NCBI GenBank assembly: GCA_002733505.1
Contig: NVVW01000019.1
Location: 1 to 52,803, forward strand
From: Methylophaga sp.
Lineage (GTDB): Bacteria; Pseudomonadota; Gammaproteobacteria; Nitrosococcales; Methylophagaceae
Direction: 5' to 3'
Length of the DNA stretch: 52,803 nucleotides
Shown here: in pieces, positions 6,966 to 16,448 of the stretch
Position numbering within the stretch: the stretch's first letter is position 1
Layout of the letters: every line of letters starts with the position of its first letter
Notes under the pieces: model-generated
What the model was told of the DNA's origin: nothing
Databases searched by the model: none
What the model saw: the letters and a program-made list of their open reading frames with translations, nothing else
Position numbers and translations under genes: made by a program

Positions 6966-9374
6966 TTAAAATAGATCTCCATCATCAGCAGCAAATGGAT
7001 CAGAAGAACCTCCTCTACTCAGGCCATCATCAACAGTAAGAGGAGCGAGCTCAGGAATATGATCACTGCGGAATGTTTCAGAAATAGCACCTTCAGTATC
7101 ATCGGCTGTGAGCAAACCCGTTTTCGGTTCAATTTTCACTGTCACCATATCAATGGGTTTTTTTAATGGTTCTTCAGGTATGCCGTCAAGCGCAACTTTC
7201 ATAAAGTCCATCCACATAGGAAGTGCAGCCTTTCCACCATATTCGCCTCGGCCTAAAGATTTTGGCGAATCAAATCCTACCCAGCTGATAGCGACCAATT
7301 CGGGATGAAAGCCATTAAACCATGCATCGACTTGGTCATTGGTTGTGCCTGTTTTCCCCGCTAGATCATTCCGCCCAAGCTCCATTGCTTTGCGCCCTGT
7401 TCCATAACGTACTACATCACGTAATAAACTATTCATTATGTAGTTATTTTGTGGTGTCATTATACGATTGGCAGGTTTTATGGCTGTAGGGTCAAGCTCA
7501 TTGATAGCGTCTGGCGTTGTCGCTACAATACATGTTTCGCATACAGTAGCGGGTTGTGATTGCATGAGGATTGTGCCTGATGCATCTTCTATTCGCTGTA
7601 TAAGATATGGCTCAACACTATAGCCACCATTAGCTAAAGCCGCGTAGGCACGGGACAGCTCCCATGGTGAAACGCTACCACTACCTAAGGCAAGTGATAG
7701 ACTTTGAGGGATCTTGCTAGTATCAAAACCAAACTTCCCCACATAATCAATGGTATATTTAATACCAATATCTCGTAATATACGTATTGAGACAAGATTA
7801 CGTGAATTAGTCAGTGCAACCCTTAATCGTGTTGGCCCATAGAATTTGCCACTAGCATTTTTAGGGCGCCAAACATTTTCTAGGCCAGGGTTATCCAGCA
7901 CTACAGGCGCATCATTTATAATGGTGGCAGCCGTATAGCCTTTTTCTAATGCCGCAGAATAAAGGAAAGGTTTAAAGCCTGAGCCAGGTTGTCGATGTGA
8001 CTGGGTGACACGGTTAAATTTATTCTGAAAATATTCAAAGCCTCCCGTTAAGGCAGTTACTGCCCCATCAACAGGAGAAACGGCAATAATTGCCCCTTCT
8101 ACTTCTGGGAGTTGAGCTAATTGCCACTTTTGCTCGCTATCTTGATGCATATAAATCACATCACCAGCACTAAGTACATCTTCAATTTTTGTTGGTATTG
8201 CCCCTTTACTATTGGTGCCGAACTGTTTTCTTGCCCAAGCAAGTTCACTTATATCGAGCGTTGTCATCCCAGCTTGTTTGACATAAATATGAGCAAGCTT
8301 AACCTCTAACTTGATAACAAGCCCAGAAGATAGCGGCCCAATACGTTCAAACGTGGATAATAATTGTTCATAATCCTCAGAGGTCATTCCATCTTCAAGT
8401 GTAAGCGTGTTTTGGGCACCGCGGAATCCATGGCGTTTATCATAATCGAGCAAAGCTGATTGTAAGGCATCATTAGCGGCTTGCTGATGTTTTGAACGGA
8501 TGGTTGTATGCACATTCAATCCCATATTATAGGCTTCATCGCCATACTGCGCGATTAATTTTGTGCGTACCATTTCAGCAATATAAGGGGCGTATACGTC
8601 AGCGCTGCGATGATGATAGCTGGCAGTAACGGGGGCTTCAATAGCCGTTAGATAATCCTGTTGCTCGATATAACCCACTTGCCACATGCGGCGAAGCACA
8701 TAATCACGGCGTAATTTTGCTCGGTCGGGATTAACAAGAGGATTGAACTTTGATGGTGCTTTTGGAAGCCCTGCGATCATGGCAAACTGGGGTAAAGTAA
8801 GCTCGTCTAATGACTTGCCATAATACACTTTGGCTGCAGCGCCCACACCGTAAGAACGGTTTCCCAAATAAATTTTGTTTAAATAGAGAGTCAGAATTTC
8901 TTCTTTACTGAGCACCCGTTCAATTTGTAAGGCTAAAATAATTTCATTTAATTTTCTAAGGTACGTTTTTTCACGGCTCAAGAAAAAATTACGAGCAACC
9001 TGCATGGTAATGGTGCTACCGCCTTGCGCTCTTACGCCTGTTGTTGCTAATGAATAAACCGCTCGAAGAATGCCTTGATAATCAACACCGGGATGACTAA
9101 AGAAACGATCATCTTCAGCTGCAAGCACCGCTTGCACAAGCGGAGTAGGCATATCAGTATATTCAAGAGGGATGCGTCGTTTCTCGCCAAATTCAGCGAT
9201 CAATAGCCCTTCAGCACTAAAGACCCTCAAAGGCACTTGTAGCTGAGTTTCACGAAGTGTGCTGGCATCAGGCAGTTTAGGTGCCAGCGTTTTATAAACG
9301 GTGATGGCTATAATCGCTATTAAACTAAGGAGCAAAATGAAGGCGATCAGCAGTCGACGAGCGAATTGATACAT
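6966..9374 (-). CDS. mrcA: penicillin-binding protein 1A (bifunctional)
   Basis: Class A PBP that polymerises and cross-links peptidoglycan. The 802-residue protein has an N-terminal membrane anchor (about 8-28), a GT51 glycosyltransferase domain with catalytic Glu87 in EDDRFFSHPGVD, an OB-like insert, and a transpeptidase domain with S465-GF-K468, S524-R-N526 and K674-T-G. All active-site motifs are intact and the length fits PonA/MrcA. It is divergent from pilM, the same arrangement as in many gammaproteobacteria, and converges on the M48 protease gene with 41 bases between the stops. Confidence 0.95.
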   Translation of the reverse strand: MYQFARRLLIAFILLLSLIAIIAITVYKTLAPKLPDASTLRETQLQVPLRVFSAEGLLIAEFGEKRRIPLEYTDMPTPLVQAVLAAEDDRFFSHPGVDYQGILRAVYSLATTGVRAQGGSTITMQVARNFFLSREKTYLRKLNEIILALQIERVLSKEEILTLYLNKIYLGNRSYGVGAAAKVYYGKSLDELTLPQFAMIAGLPKAPSKFNPLVNPDRAKLRRDYVLRRMWQVGYIEQQDYLTAIEAPVTASYHHRSADVYAPYIAEMVRTKLIAQYGDEAYNMGLNVHTTIRSKHQQAANDALQSALLDYDKRHGFRGAQNTLTLEDGMTSEDYEQLLSTFERIGPLSSGLVIKLEVKLAHIYVKQAGMTTLDISELAWARKQFGTNSKGAIPTKIEDVLSAGDVIYMHQDSEQKWQLAQLPEVEGAIIAVSPVDGAVTALTGGFEYFQNKFNRVTQSHRQPGSGFKPFLYSAALEKGYTAATIINDAPVVLDNPGLENVWRPKNASGKFYGPTRLRVALTNSRNLVSIRILRDIGIKYTIDYVGKFGFDTSKIPQSLSLALGSGSVSPWELSRAYAALANGGYSVEPYLIQRIEDASGTILMQSQPATVCETCIVATTPDAINELDPTAIKPANRIMTPQNNYIMNSLLRDVVRYGTGRKAMELGRNDLAGKTGTTNDQVDAWFNGFHPELVAISWVGFDSPKSLGRGEYGGKAALPMWMDFMKVALDGIPEEPLKKPIDMVTVKIEPKTGLLTADDTEGAISETFRSDHIPELAPLTVDDGLSRGGSSDPFAADDGDLF

Positions 9375-9754
9375 ATATATTTAGATATTAATTTTTGTAA
9401 AGAGCCTAAGTATATACGGAAATTAAATTAAGCCCCAATTAACTTAATATTTCAAATAATTAGTAACCATCAATCAATGTGGCTTATTTTTTGCTTGTTG
9501 GGTTTAGAGTCAAAATATGCAGCTTAATTGAAGATTAAAAGTGCTATATTTTAGTTTAAAAGTGATACCTGACTCTCAGTATTTAATATACTTTTTGTTA
9601 TATTGTACCTTAGGTTTTAGCTTGTATAGCTTAAAGGAAATGCGGCAATTCTTTCGAACTATTGTGTTTTATAACCATATGAATTATAGTCTTAAGAAAT
9701 CACTTTAAATTTGAGCAATAAGTTACTCTTTCTTTATTGTTAGTTGAGGCAAAA
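9375..9754. promoter_or_regulatory. divergent mrcA-pilM intergenic region
   Basis: This is a 380-base AT-rich gap between two divergent genes. I see no RNA gene or credible small ORF, only the candidate pilM promoter listed separately. It should hold promoters for both directions; none for mrcA stands out. Confidence 0.6.
9662..9690 (+). promoter_or_regulatory. candidate sigma-70 promoter for pilMNOPQ
   Basis: TTGTGT (9662-9667) and TATAGT (9685-9690) are separated by 17 bases, close to the sigma-70 consensus at the -10 box. The site is 64 bases ahead of the pilM ATG. A weaker alternative (TTGTAC, 16 bases, TATAGC) lies about 60 bases further upstream. The call rests on pattern only. Confidence 0.4.
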
Positions 9755-10816
9755 ATGTTTGGACAAAAAAAAGCTCCTCTTGTTGGCGTTGATATTAGTT
9801 CTTCGGTAGTTAAGATTTTAGAGCTTAATCAAAAAGGCGATAAATATTCGGTTGAGGCTTATGCTGTTGAACCGTTGCCTCTTAATGCCGTTGTCGAAGG
9901 TAAAATAATAAACAAAGATGAAGTGGCAGGCGCTATCAAGCGAGCCATTAAACGTTCTGGAACGAAAGCAAAACACATTGCCGTTGCTGTTTCAGCAAAT
10001 TCAGCGATCACAAAAACAATATCTTACCCTGCAGATTTGTCCGAAAGAGCAATCGAAGAACAAATTATGATAGAGGCGGAAAGTCTTATCCCATATCCTT
10101 TGGAAGAGGTGCGGTTAGATTTCGAGGTGTTAGGTCCATCAGAATCTGATGTAGATGCTGTTGATGTGTTATTAGCCGCATCACGAACTGAAAATGTAGA
10201 TACACGAGTTGAAGTTGTTGAAAAAGCAGGTTTGGAAGCCAAACTAGTTGATGTTGAAGCTTATACGATGGAAAATGCCTTTAGCCTGATCTCTAGGCAG
10301 TTAACCAACCATGGGCAAGGCTTAACCGTTGCTGTTGTTGATATTGGTGCAACAGTAACAACCTTGTATGTATTGGTTGATGGCAAGATAGTGTTTACCC
10401 GAGAACAAACTTTTGGCGGAAACATGCTGACGGAAGATATTGAACGCCACTATGGCATGTCTTATCAAGAAGCGGGTCGTGCCAAAAAAGAACATAATTT
10501 GCCAGACGATTATGGCTTAAAAGTGTTGGATCCCTTTAAGCAGGCTATGACGACAACAGTAACACGGGCATTACAATTTTTCTTCTCAGCTTCAACGCAG
10601 TACCAATCAATCGATCATGTTGTGTTAGCAGGAGGATGCGCCTCAATTCAAGGTGTTGATGCTATGATTGCCGAAGAAATAGGCACAACAACATCTGTTG
10701 CAAATCCGTTTGCAGATATGACAGTAAATCAACACAAAGTAAAAGTTCAGGCGCTTAGCAATGATAGTCCATCAATGTTGATTGCGTGTGGATTAGCGCT
10801 AAGGAGTTTTGATTAA
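9755..10816 (+). CDS. pilM: type IV pilus assembly protein PilM
   Basis: PilM is a cytoplasmic actin-like ATPase-fold protein that binds the N-terminal tail of PilN and forms the inner ring of the pilus alignment complex. The 353-residue product shows the actin-fold phosphate motifs (GVDISSSVVKILEL near the N-terminus, AVVDIGATVTTLYVL in the middle) and the glycine-rich adenosine motif VVLAGGCASIQG. The ATG at 9755 is chosen because GAGG sits five bases upstream and the family starts MFGxKK; an in-frame TTG at 9737 is unlikely. It is translationally coupled to pilN (TAATG). Confidence 0.95.
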   Translation: MFGQKKAPLVGVDISSSVVKILELNQKGDKYSVEAYAVEPLPLNAVVEGKIINKDEVAGAIKRAIKRSGTKAKHIAVAVSANSAITKTISYPADLSERAIEEQIMIEAESLIPYPLEEVRLDFEVLGPSESDVDAVDVLLAASRTENVDTRVEVVEKAGLEAKLVDVEAYTMENAFSLISRQLTNHGQGLTVAVVDIGATVTTLYVLVDGKIVFTREQTFGGNMLTEDIERHYGMSYQEAGRAKKEHNLPDDYGLKVLDPFKQAMTTTVTRALQFFFSASTQYQSIDHVVLAGGCASIQGVDAMIAEEIGTTTSVANPFADMTVNQHKVKVQALSNDSPSMLIACGLALRSFD

Positions 10817-11382
10817 TGCCTCATATAAATCTATTACCCTGGCGTGAAGAGCTTAGGCAAGAACGACAAAAGCAATTTTTCACAGCAGGGATTGCAGGGC
10901 TTATTGCCGCAGTAGCGATAGCCTATGGAGCAATTAGCTTTGTTAATGGGCTAATGGATGAGCAAAACAACCGAAATGCTTTTTTGAATAAAGAGATTAT
11001 TGTGCTTGATAAGCAGATTAAAGAAATTGCTACCCTAGAGGCTGAGCGAGCAAAATTATTAGCGCGGATCCAAGTAATTCAACAATTACAAGCCAGTAGG
11101 CCTAAGGTTGTCAAAGTATTAGATGCGATCGTTCGAACAGTACCCGATGGTGTCCACCTGAACTCTGTAAAGCGAACAGGAAATTCAATTACTTTTGATG
11201 GGGTTGCCCAATCTAACGCGCGTGTTTCTGTTTTTATGCGGCAGTTAGATGAAAACAGTGAATTCACTGACGATGCAGTGTTGAATATTGTTAAACGAAG
11301 CTCTACCAATGATAATGCGATAAGGACGTTTACCTTGGGTGTAAAAGAGTCCACCCTCAAAGTTGACGATGGAGAAAGCTAA
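10816..11382 (+). CDS. pilN: type IV pilus assembly protein PilN
   Basis: A 188-residue bitopic inner-membrane protein. The cytoplasmic tail holds the conserved PilM-binding motif (INLLPWREE, residues 4-12), followed by one transmembrane helix (about 22-45), a coiled-coil stretch and a periplasmic ferredoxin-like domain. With PilO it forms the heterodimer linking PilM to the PilP-PilQ secretin. Start and stop overlap pilM and pilO by one base each, indicating tight coupling. Confidence 0.95.
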   Translation: MPHINLLPWREELRQERQKQFFTAGIAGLIAAVAIAYGAISFVNGLMDEQNNRNAFLNKEIIVLDKQIKEIATLEAERAKLLARIQVIQQLQASRPKVVKVLDAIVRTVPDGVHLNSVKRTGNSITFDGVAQSNARVSVFMRQLDENSEFTDDAVLNIVKRSSTNDNAIRTFTLGVKESTLKVDDGES

Positions 11383-11969
11383 TGGAACTGTCATCTTTAA
11401 ATGAATTAGATTTTAATGAAAGTGGCGAATGGCCATTACCGATTAAGGTTATCTCAATATTAATTTTATGCGCATTAGTCTGGGGTGCAACTTATTGGTT
11501 TGTTATCAAAGAAAAACAAGAGGCATTAGTTGTTTTAGAACAAAAAGAAAGTCAGCTCAAAAGTACATTTGAAACAAAACAAGTAAAGGCAAGTAATTTA
11601 GAGGCCTACAAAGAACAGATGAAGGAAATAAAAACCAGTTTTGCCTCGATGCTTCAGCAATTGCCACGAAAGAATGAAGTTGCAGATTTATTGATTGATA
11701 TTTCTCGAACAGGCTTAATCAACGGTTTAGAATTTCAGTTATTTAAACCGGGCGGTGAACGTCCAGTTGATTTTTATGCTGAACTGCCTATTTCAATGAT
11801 GGTAACAGGCACTTATCACCAATTAGGCGAGTTTGCTAGTGGCATTGCGGCATTGCCTCGGATTGTAACTTTACATGACTTTTCGATGAAACCACTACAA
11901 AGTGGTGAAGAGCAGATGACAATGACGGTAACTGCAAAAACATATCGATACTTTGATGAAGAAGAGTAA
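11382..11969 (+). CDS. pilO: type IV pilus assembly protein PilO
   Basis: A 195-residue bitopic protein with a membrane helix at about 22-42, a coiled-coil segment (about 45-85) and a C-terminal periplasmic domain with the conserved MMVTGTYHQLGEFASGIA stretch. It is the PilN partner in the alignment complex. Its start overlaps the pilN stop (TAATG). A 48-base gap to pilP contains no obvious hairpin. Confidence 0.95.
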   Translation: MELSSLNELDFNESGEWPLPIKVISILILCALVWGATYWFVIKEKQEALVVLEQKESQLKSTFETKQVKASNLEAYKEQMKEIKTSFASMLQQLPRKNEVADLLIDISRTGLINGLEFQLFKPGGERPVDFYAELPISMMVTGTYHQLGEFASGIAALPRIVTLHDFSMKPLQSGEEQMTMTVTAKTYRYFDEEE

Positions 11970-12017
11970 TGGTATTTGATGTGGAGTACACAATGGAAAA
12001 CTTAGGAAATAAGTAAG

Positions 12018-12545
12018 ATGGTAAAGTTATTAAAAATAGTAATGCCGATGTTAATTTTGACGACAACTGCTTGCCAACAGGAAAAAGACGATCTTAGTGC
12101 ATACGTTGCTAAAATTAAGGCGCGGCCAGCATCCACTATTGCACCTATACCTGTACTGAAGCCATACGAGAAGTTTGAGTATGCAGCCGCAGATTTGCAT
12201 AATCCTTTTTTACCGGTGGTGGTTGACTTGCCAGATGCAGTAGTTGAAGCACAAGTAATTGTAGACAATGGAATTAGACCCGATACAAATCGTTTAAGAG
12301 AAGCATTAGAAGAATATGGTTTAGGGGAACTATCCCTTGTCGGAACACTGGAGCAAGAAAATATGTGGGCATTAATTCGCTCACCAGAAGGGGTTATTCA
12401 CCGAGTTCAGGTGGGCAATTATATCGGCAGGAATTATGGTCAAATTTTGACTATTTCAGATGCAGAAGTAGCATTTAAGGAAACAGTAGCTGATGGCAAT
12501 GGTGGCTATATCCATCGGAACAATACCCTATCTGTTCGTGAATAA
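12018..12545 (+). CDS. pilP: type IV pilus lipoprotein PilP
   Basis: The 175-residue protein begins with a short lipoprotein signal peptide with lipobox TTAC (Cys19), then a flexible region, then the HR domain that contacts the periplasmic part of PilQ (LVGTLEQENMWALI and VQVGNYIG are typical). It connects PilN/PilO to the secretin. AAGTAAG just upstream of the ATG serves as the ribosome-binding site. Confidence 0.95.
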   Translation: MVKLLKIVMPMLILTTTACQQEKDDLSAYVAKIKARPASTIAPIPVLKPYEKFEYAAADLHNPFLPVVVDLPDAVVEAQVIVDNGIRPDTNRLREALEEYGLGELSLVGTLEQENMWALIRSPEGVIHRVQVGNYIGRNYGQILTISDAEVAFKETVADGNGGYIHRNNTLSVRE

Positions 12546-12562
12546 AGAATAAGGCATATAAC

Positions 12563-14689
12563 ATGACTAATAATAGCGACAGAGTAACAATGCTTGGCAA
12601 CAACATAAAAAATAAAGATAGAGTAATCACTATGAAAAAAATGTTTAATATAATACTTACTAGTTGGCTGATGATGTTTGGTATAAATGCATTAGCAGCC
12701 GATCTTCAGTCACTGGGTTATTCATCTTTGCCGGGAGAAAGAGCGCAATTGGTGCTGACATTTTCAGAACCTATTGGCAAGCCCAATAGCTTTTCTATAG
12801 ATGATCCTGCAAAAGTAGTATTAGATTTTGCCGGCGTATCTAACAAGCTAGACAAAAAAACACAGCAGATAAATGTAGGTGCAACACGCAGTGTTTCTAT
12901 TGTTGAATCTGGTGATAGAACACGTATGGTTATTAATTTGGTACAAAAAGTCCCCTATAAAATTGAACAAGATGGCAATGTAATTATTGTTACTATCGAT
13001 GGCGGCAAGCAGCAGACCGTGGCAACTAAAAGTGCAAACTACCAGGTAGAAGACATTGCTTTTCGACGAGGTGAAACAGGCGAAGCACGGTTGACGATAG
13101 AGCTAAATAAGAGCGGCGCTTCAATTGATGTTCGCCAGGAACGAGATACCGTGGTAGTTGATTTGATGGGCGTATCACTTCCAGAAAAATTACACCGAAG
13201 ATTAGATGTGGTTGATTTTGCAACCCCGGTGCATATGATTGAGAGCATACAAAAAGGACAAAATACCCGCTTAACGTTATCAACGAAAGGTAAGTTTGAG
13301 CATTTAGCCTATCAATCAGATAAAAAACTAGTGATTGAAGTGAGGCCGGTGATAGAAGAAATTACGGCTACAGGCGAACAAAAATTCGGCTACAGCGGTG
13401 AGAAATTATCATTAAACTTTCAACAGATTGAAGTACGCGCAGTATTGCAATTATTGGCTGACTTTACAGGCATGAACTTAGTTACCAGTGATACCGTACA
13501 GGGTAATTTAACACTAAGACTTAAAAATGTACCGTGGGATCAAGCGCTTGATATTATTTTGAAAACGAAAGGCTTAGGTATGCGTCAAAATGGCAATGTT
13601 ATGCTGATAGCGCCTGCTTCTGAAATTGCTGCCCGTGAGAAACAAGAATTAGCGGCTAAAAATCAGCTGATTCAATTAGAGCCCTTGTATTCAGAAATCA
13701 TTGAAGTTAATTTTGCTAAAGCATCTGAGTTGGCAGCATTACTTCAAAGTGGATCAGAACAAGGTGCTAGCTCAGGTGTGGGTGTGACAGGGTTTTTATC
13801 CAGCCGAGGCAGTGTAACAGTCGATCAGCGTACCAACTCACTGTTGTTGCGAGACACAGCAGATCAATTGGTTCAAATCCGTAAGCTAATTGATAAACTG
13901 GATGTAGCCATTCGTCAGGTATTGATCGAGTCTCGTATTGTTATTGCCACTAATGACTTCACTAAGGAATTGGGCGTGCGATTTGGTGCGACAGCAGCAT
14001 CTTCCCCCAGTGGTAATAAGTTTTTTAACCAGCAGATAGTCTCCGGAACACTTAATGCGACTGATCAGATAAATAATGGTGATGATCTCGAACAAAATGA
14101 TAGACTAAATGTCGATTTAGGGCTTACAAATCCTGCTGGTACTTTTGCGTTAGCATTGGCTAAACTGCCGTTTGGAACATTATTGGAGCTAGAATTACAG
14201 GCATTGCAGGCAGAAGGTAAAGGTGAAGTGATTTCAAGCCCTCGAGTCATTACCTCTAATCAATCGACAGCAATAATTGAACAAGGTACGGAGATACCAT
14301 ACCAAGAAGCAAGTTCAAGCGGTGCAACCTCAGTATCTTTCAAAAAAGCAGTGTTGAAACTAGAAGTAACACCACAGATCACGCCTGATGACAAAATCAT
14401 TATGGACTTGAAAGTAAATAAAGATCAGGCTGTATTTGATCCGCGATTTACAGTGCCGAGCATTGATACTAAAAAGGTTGAAACGCAGGTGTTAGTTGAT
14501 AATGGTGAAACAGTGGTCTTAGGAGGTGTGTATGAGCAGACTAAATCCCAAGGATCATCACGAGTACCTTTCTTTGGTGACCTACCGTATGTAGGCTTTT
14601 TATTCAAAACAACACAAACTATAGACAACAAGCAAGAATTATTGATTTTTGTAACACCTAAAATCATTAAAGATAGCCTTCAGTTTTAG
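12563..14689 (+). CDS. pilQ: type IV pilus secretin PilQ
   Basis: Outer-membrane secretin through which the pilus exits. Order of domains: signal peptide, two AMIN domains (about 45-270) that bind peptidoglycan, an STN/N0 domain (about 285-365), an N1 domain, and the secretin core (about 480-705) with VISSPRVITSNQSTAIIEQG and VPFFGDLPYVGFLF. The frame can start at ATG 12563, which has AAGG eight bases upstream, or at ATG 12632 (MKKMFNIIL), where the signal peptide proper begins. The second gives a normal signal peptide but has a weak ribosome-binding site. The total of 708 residues is family-typical. Confidence 0.94.
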   Translation: MTNNSDRVTMLGNNIKNKDRVITMKKMFNIILTSWLMMFGINALAADLQSLGYSSLPGERAQLVLTFSEPIGKPNSFSIDDPAKVVLDFAGVSNKLDKKTQQINVGATRSVSIVESGDRTRMVINLVQKVPYKIEQDGNVIIVTIDGGKQQTVATKSANYQVEDIAFRRGETGEARLTIELNKSGASIDVRQERDTVVVDLMGVSLPEKLHRRLDVVDFATPVHMIESIQKGQNTRLTLSTKGKFEHLAYQSDKKLVIEVRPVIEEITATGEQKFGYSGEKLSLNFQQIEVRAVLQLLADFTGMNLVTSDTVQGNLTLRLKNVPWDQALDIILKTKGLGMRQNGNVMLIAPASEIAAREKQELAAKNQLIQLEPLYSEIIEVNFAKASELAALLQSGSEQGASSGVGVTGFLSSRGSVTVDQRTNSLLLRDTADQLVQIRKLIDKLDVAIRQVLIESRIVIATNDFTKELGVRFGATAASSPSGNKFFNQQIVSGTLNATDQINNGDDLEQNDRLNVDLGLTNPAGTFALALAKLPFGTLLELELQALQAEGKGEVISSPRVITSNQSTAIIEQGTEIPYQEASSSGATSVSFKKAVLKLEVTPQITPDDKIIMDLKVNKDQAVFDPRFTVPSIDTKKVETQVLVDNGETVVLGGVYEQTKSQGSSRVPFFGDLPYVGFLFKTTQTIDNKQELLIFVTPKIIKDSLQF

Positions 14690-14714
14690 AAAAAGGTTAA
14701 ATTTTAGTATAATA

Positions 14715-14746
14715 AGCCGGATCATTTAATGGTCCGGCTTTTTTTA
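14715..14746 (+). terminator. rho-independent terminator after pilQ
   Basis: A 10-bp stem (AGCCGGATCA with TGGTCCGGCT, one T-G pair) around TTTAA is followed by a run of T. It ends pilMNOPQ 26 bases past the stop and separates it from aroK-aroB-damX. Confidence 0.85.
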
Positions 14747-14774
14747 TGAGTAGAGTTTTTAAGATGATAAATAC

Positions 14775-15296
14775 GTGATTTCAGGTAATATTTTTTTAGT
14801 GGGTCCGATGGGGGCTGGAAAATCAACGGTTGGGCGACAGCTAGCTAAGTCTCTTGGTCGGGATTTTTATGATAGTGACAAGGAAATTGAAAAGCGTACA
14901 GGTGTATCTATCTCATGGATTTTTGAGATGGAAGGTGAAGCAGGTTTTAGAAGCCGTGAACAAAAAGTGCTTGATGATTTAACCAGCTTGAAAGATATTG
15001 TATTAGCAACGGGTGGCGGTGCAATATTAGCGGAAGAAAATAGGCGCTATTTACGATCACGTGGCCAGGTCATTTATTTATCTGCATCGGTAGAACAGTT
15101 GTTTCGTCGAACCGCAAAGGATAAAAATAGGCCACTTTTACAAACTGCCGATCCTAAACTGCAGATAACAGAGCTTTTGGCACTGCGCGATCCATTGTAT
15201 CGGGAGGTGGCAGATATAGAGTTACGCACGGGCGATCAATCAATTTCACATGTTGTCTCAGGCTTGATCAACAAACTAGAACAGATAGGGCAGTAA
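14775..15296 (+). CDS. aroK: shikimate kinase
   Basis: It phosphorylates shikimate at the 3-hydroxyl, step five of chorismate synthesis. The 173-residue protein has the Walker A motif GPMGAGKST near the N-terminus, the shikimate-binding DSD ([12 protein letters not shown]), FRSREQ and the GGGA loop, all typical of AroK. The start is GTG at 14775; no in-frame ATG precedes it. It sits just after the pilQ terminator, five bases ahead of aroB, as in other gammaproteobacteria. Chorismate made here is also the substrate of the PabB encoded 5 kb downstream. Confidence 0.95.
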   Translation: MISGNIFLVGPMGAGKSTVGRQLAKSLGRDFYDSDKEIEKRTGVSISWIFEMEGEAGFRSREQKVLDDLTSLKDIVLATGGGAILAEENRRYLRSRGQVIYLSASVEQLFRRTAKDKNRPLLQTADPKLQITELLALRDPLYREVADIELRTGDQSISHVVSGLINKLEQIGQ

Positions 15297-15301
15297 AAAT
15301 A

Positions 15302-16375
15302 ATGATGAAGACACTTCAAGTTGAGCTTGCGCAGCGCAGTTACCCCATTTATATTGGTGCTGATTTATTATTACAGCCAGAATTGTTAACAAAGCATATT
15401 CACGGAAAAGAAGTGCTTGTTGTGACCAATGAGACAGTTGCCCCTCTTTATTTGCAGAAAGTATTAGATGGATTGTCAGGTTATCGTTGTGAGTCGGTAG
15501 TATTGCCTGATGGAGAAGAGTTCAAGAATTTAACAGTTCTTAACCAAATATTTGATAAAACCTTAGCATCACAATTCTCAAGGCATGTTACGTTGATAGC
15601 ATTAGGGGGTGGTGTTATTGGTGATATGACTGGTTTTGCAGCGGCATGTTACCAGCGCGGTGTGCCTTTTATTCAAATCCCCACGACACTATTATCGCAA
15701 GTTGACTCGTCGGTAGGTGGCAAAACAGCCGTTAATCATGCGCTAGGTAAAAATATGATTGGCGCATTTTATCAGCCAAAGTGTGTAATAGCGGATACAA
15801 CAACATTAAATACTTTAGATGACCGACAGCTATCATCCGGGCTGGCAGAAGTCATAAAATATGGTCTGATAAATGATGCTGAGTTTTTTGTCTGGTTAGA
15901 ACAAAACATGCCGGCATTGCGTAATCGGGATCAGACTATTTTAGCTGAAGCTATAGAACGCTCTTGCAAAGATAAAGCAGACATTGTGGCACAAGATGAG
16001 CTAGAGCAAGGCGTACGCGCCTTATTGAATTTAGGGCATACCTTTGGTCATGCCATAGAAACAGGTATGGGCTATGGTGTGGTTCTTCATGGTGAAGCGA
16101 TAGCTATTGGCATGGTGATGGCGGCAGAGTTGTCACACAGCATGAACTGGCTTTCAGCGGATGATGTTGAACGGATAAAAAACCTATTACGCGCAGCTGA
16201 TTTACCTATTTCTCCTCCTAAAGAGTTGAGTTCAGAACAATTTATGAAGTTAATGTCAGTGGATAAAAAAGTACAAGATGGTAGAATTAGACTGATTTTG
16301 CTTAAAGCTATTGGTCAGGCTGTAATCAGTGATGATTATTGTTCAACTAAACTAGCAGAAATAGTGACCCAATAG
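15302..16375 (+). CDS. aroB: 3-dehydroquinate synthase
   Basis: NAD- and metal-dependent cyclisation of DAHP to 3-dehydroquinate, the second shikimate-pathway step. The 357-residue protein carries the NAD/substrate motifs [33 protein letters not shown] and the metal ligands around [11 protein letters not shown]. Two adjacent ATG codons (15302 and 15305) can start it. It follows aroK by five bases and precedes damX by 73 bases. Confidence 0.95.
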   Translation: MMKTLQVELAQRSYPIYIGADLLLQPELLTKHIHGKEVLVVTNETVAPLYLQKVLDGLSGYRCESVVLPDGEEFKNLTVLNQIFDKTLASQFSRHVTLIALGGGVIGDMTGFAAACYQRGVPFIQIPTTLLSQVDSSVGGKTAVNHALGKNMIGAFYQPKCVIADTTTLNTLDDRQLSSGLAEVIKYGLINDAEFFVWLEQNMPALRNRDQTILAEAIERSCKDKADIVAQDELEQGVRALLNLGHTFGHAIETGMGYGVVLHGEAIAIGMVMAAELSHSMNWLSADDVERIKNLLRAADLPISPPKELSSEQFMKLMSVDKKVQDGRIRLILLKAIGQAVISDDYCSTKLAEIVTQ

Positions 16376-16448
16376 TTTGGACAGGAAGTGATGGTGTGAA
16401 GAAATTATACTAATTCTTTTTCGTAGTAGCAGGAGCTAGAGTCATTAA

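Noticed and set aside
16376..16448. Possible terminator between aroB and damX
   Set aside because: The stretch has no convincing stem-loop with a T-run; aroB and damX may be co-transcribed.
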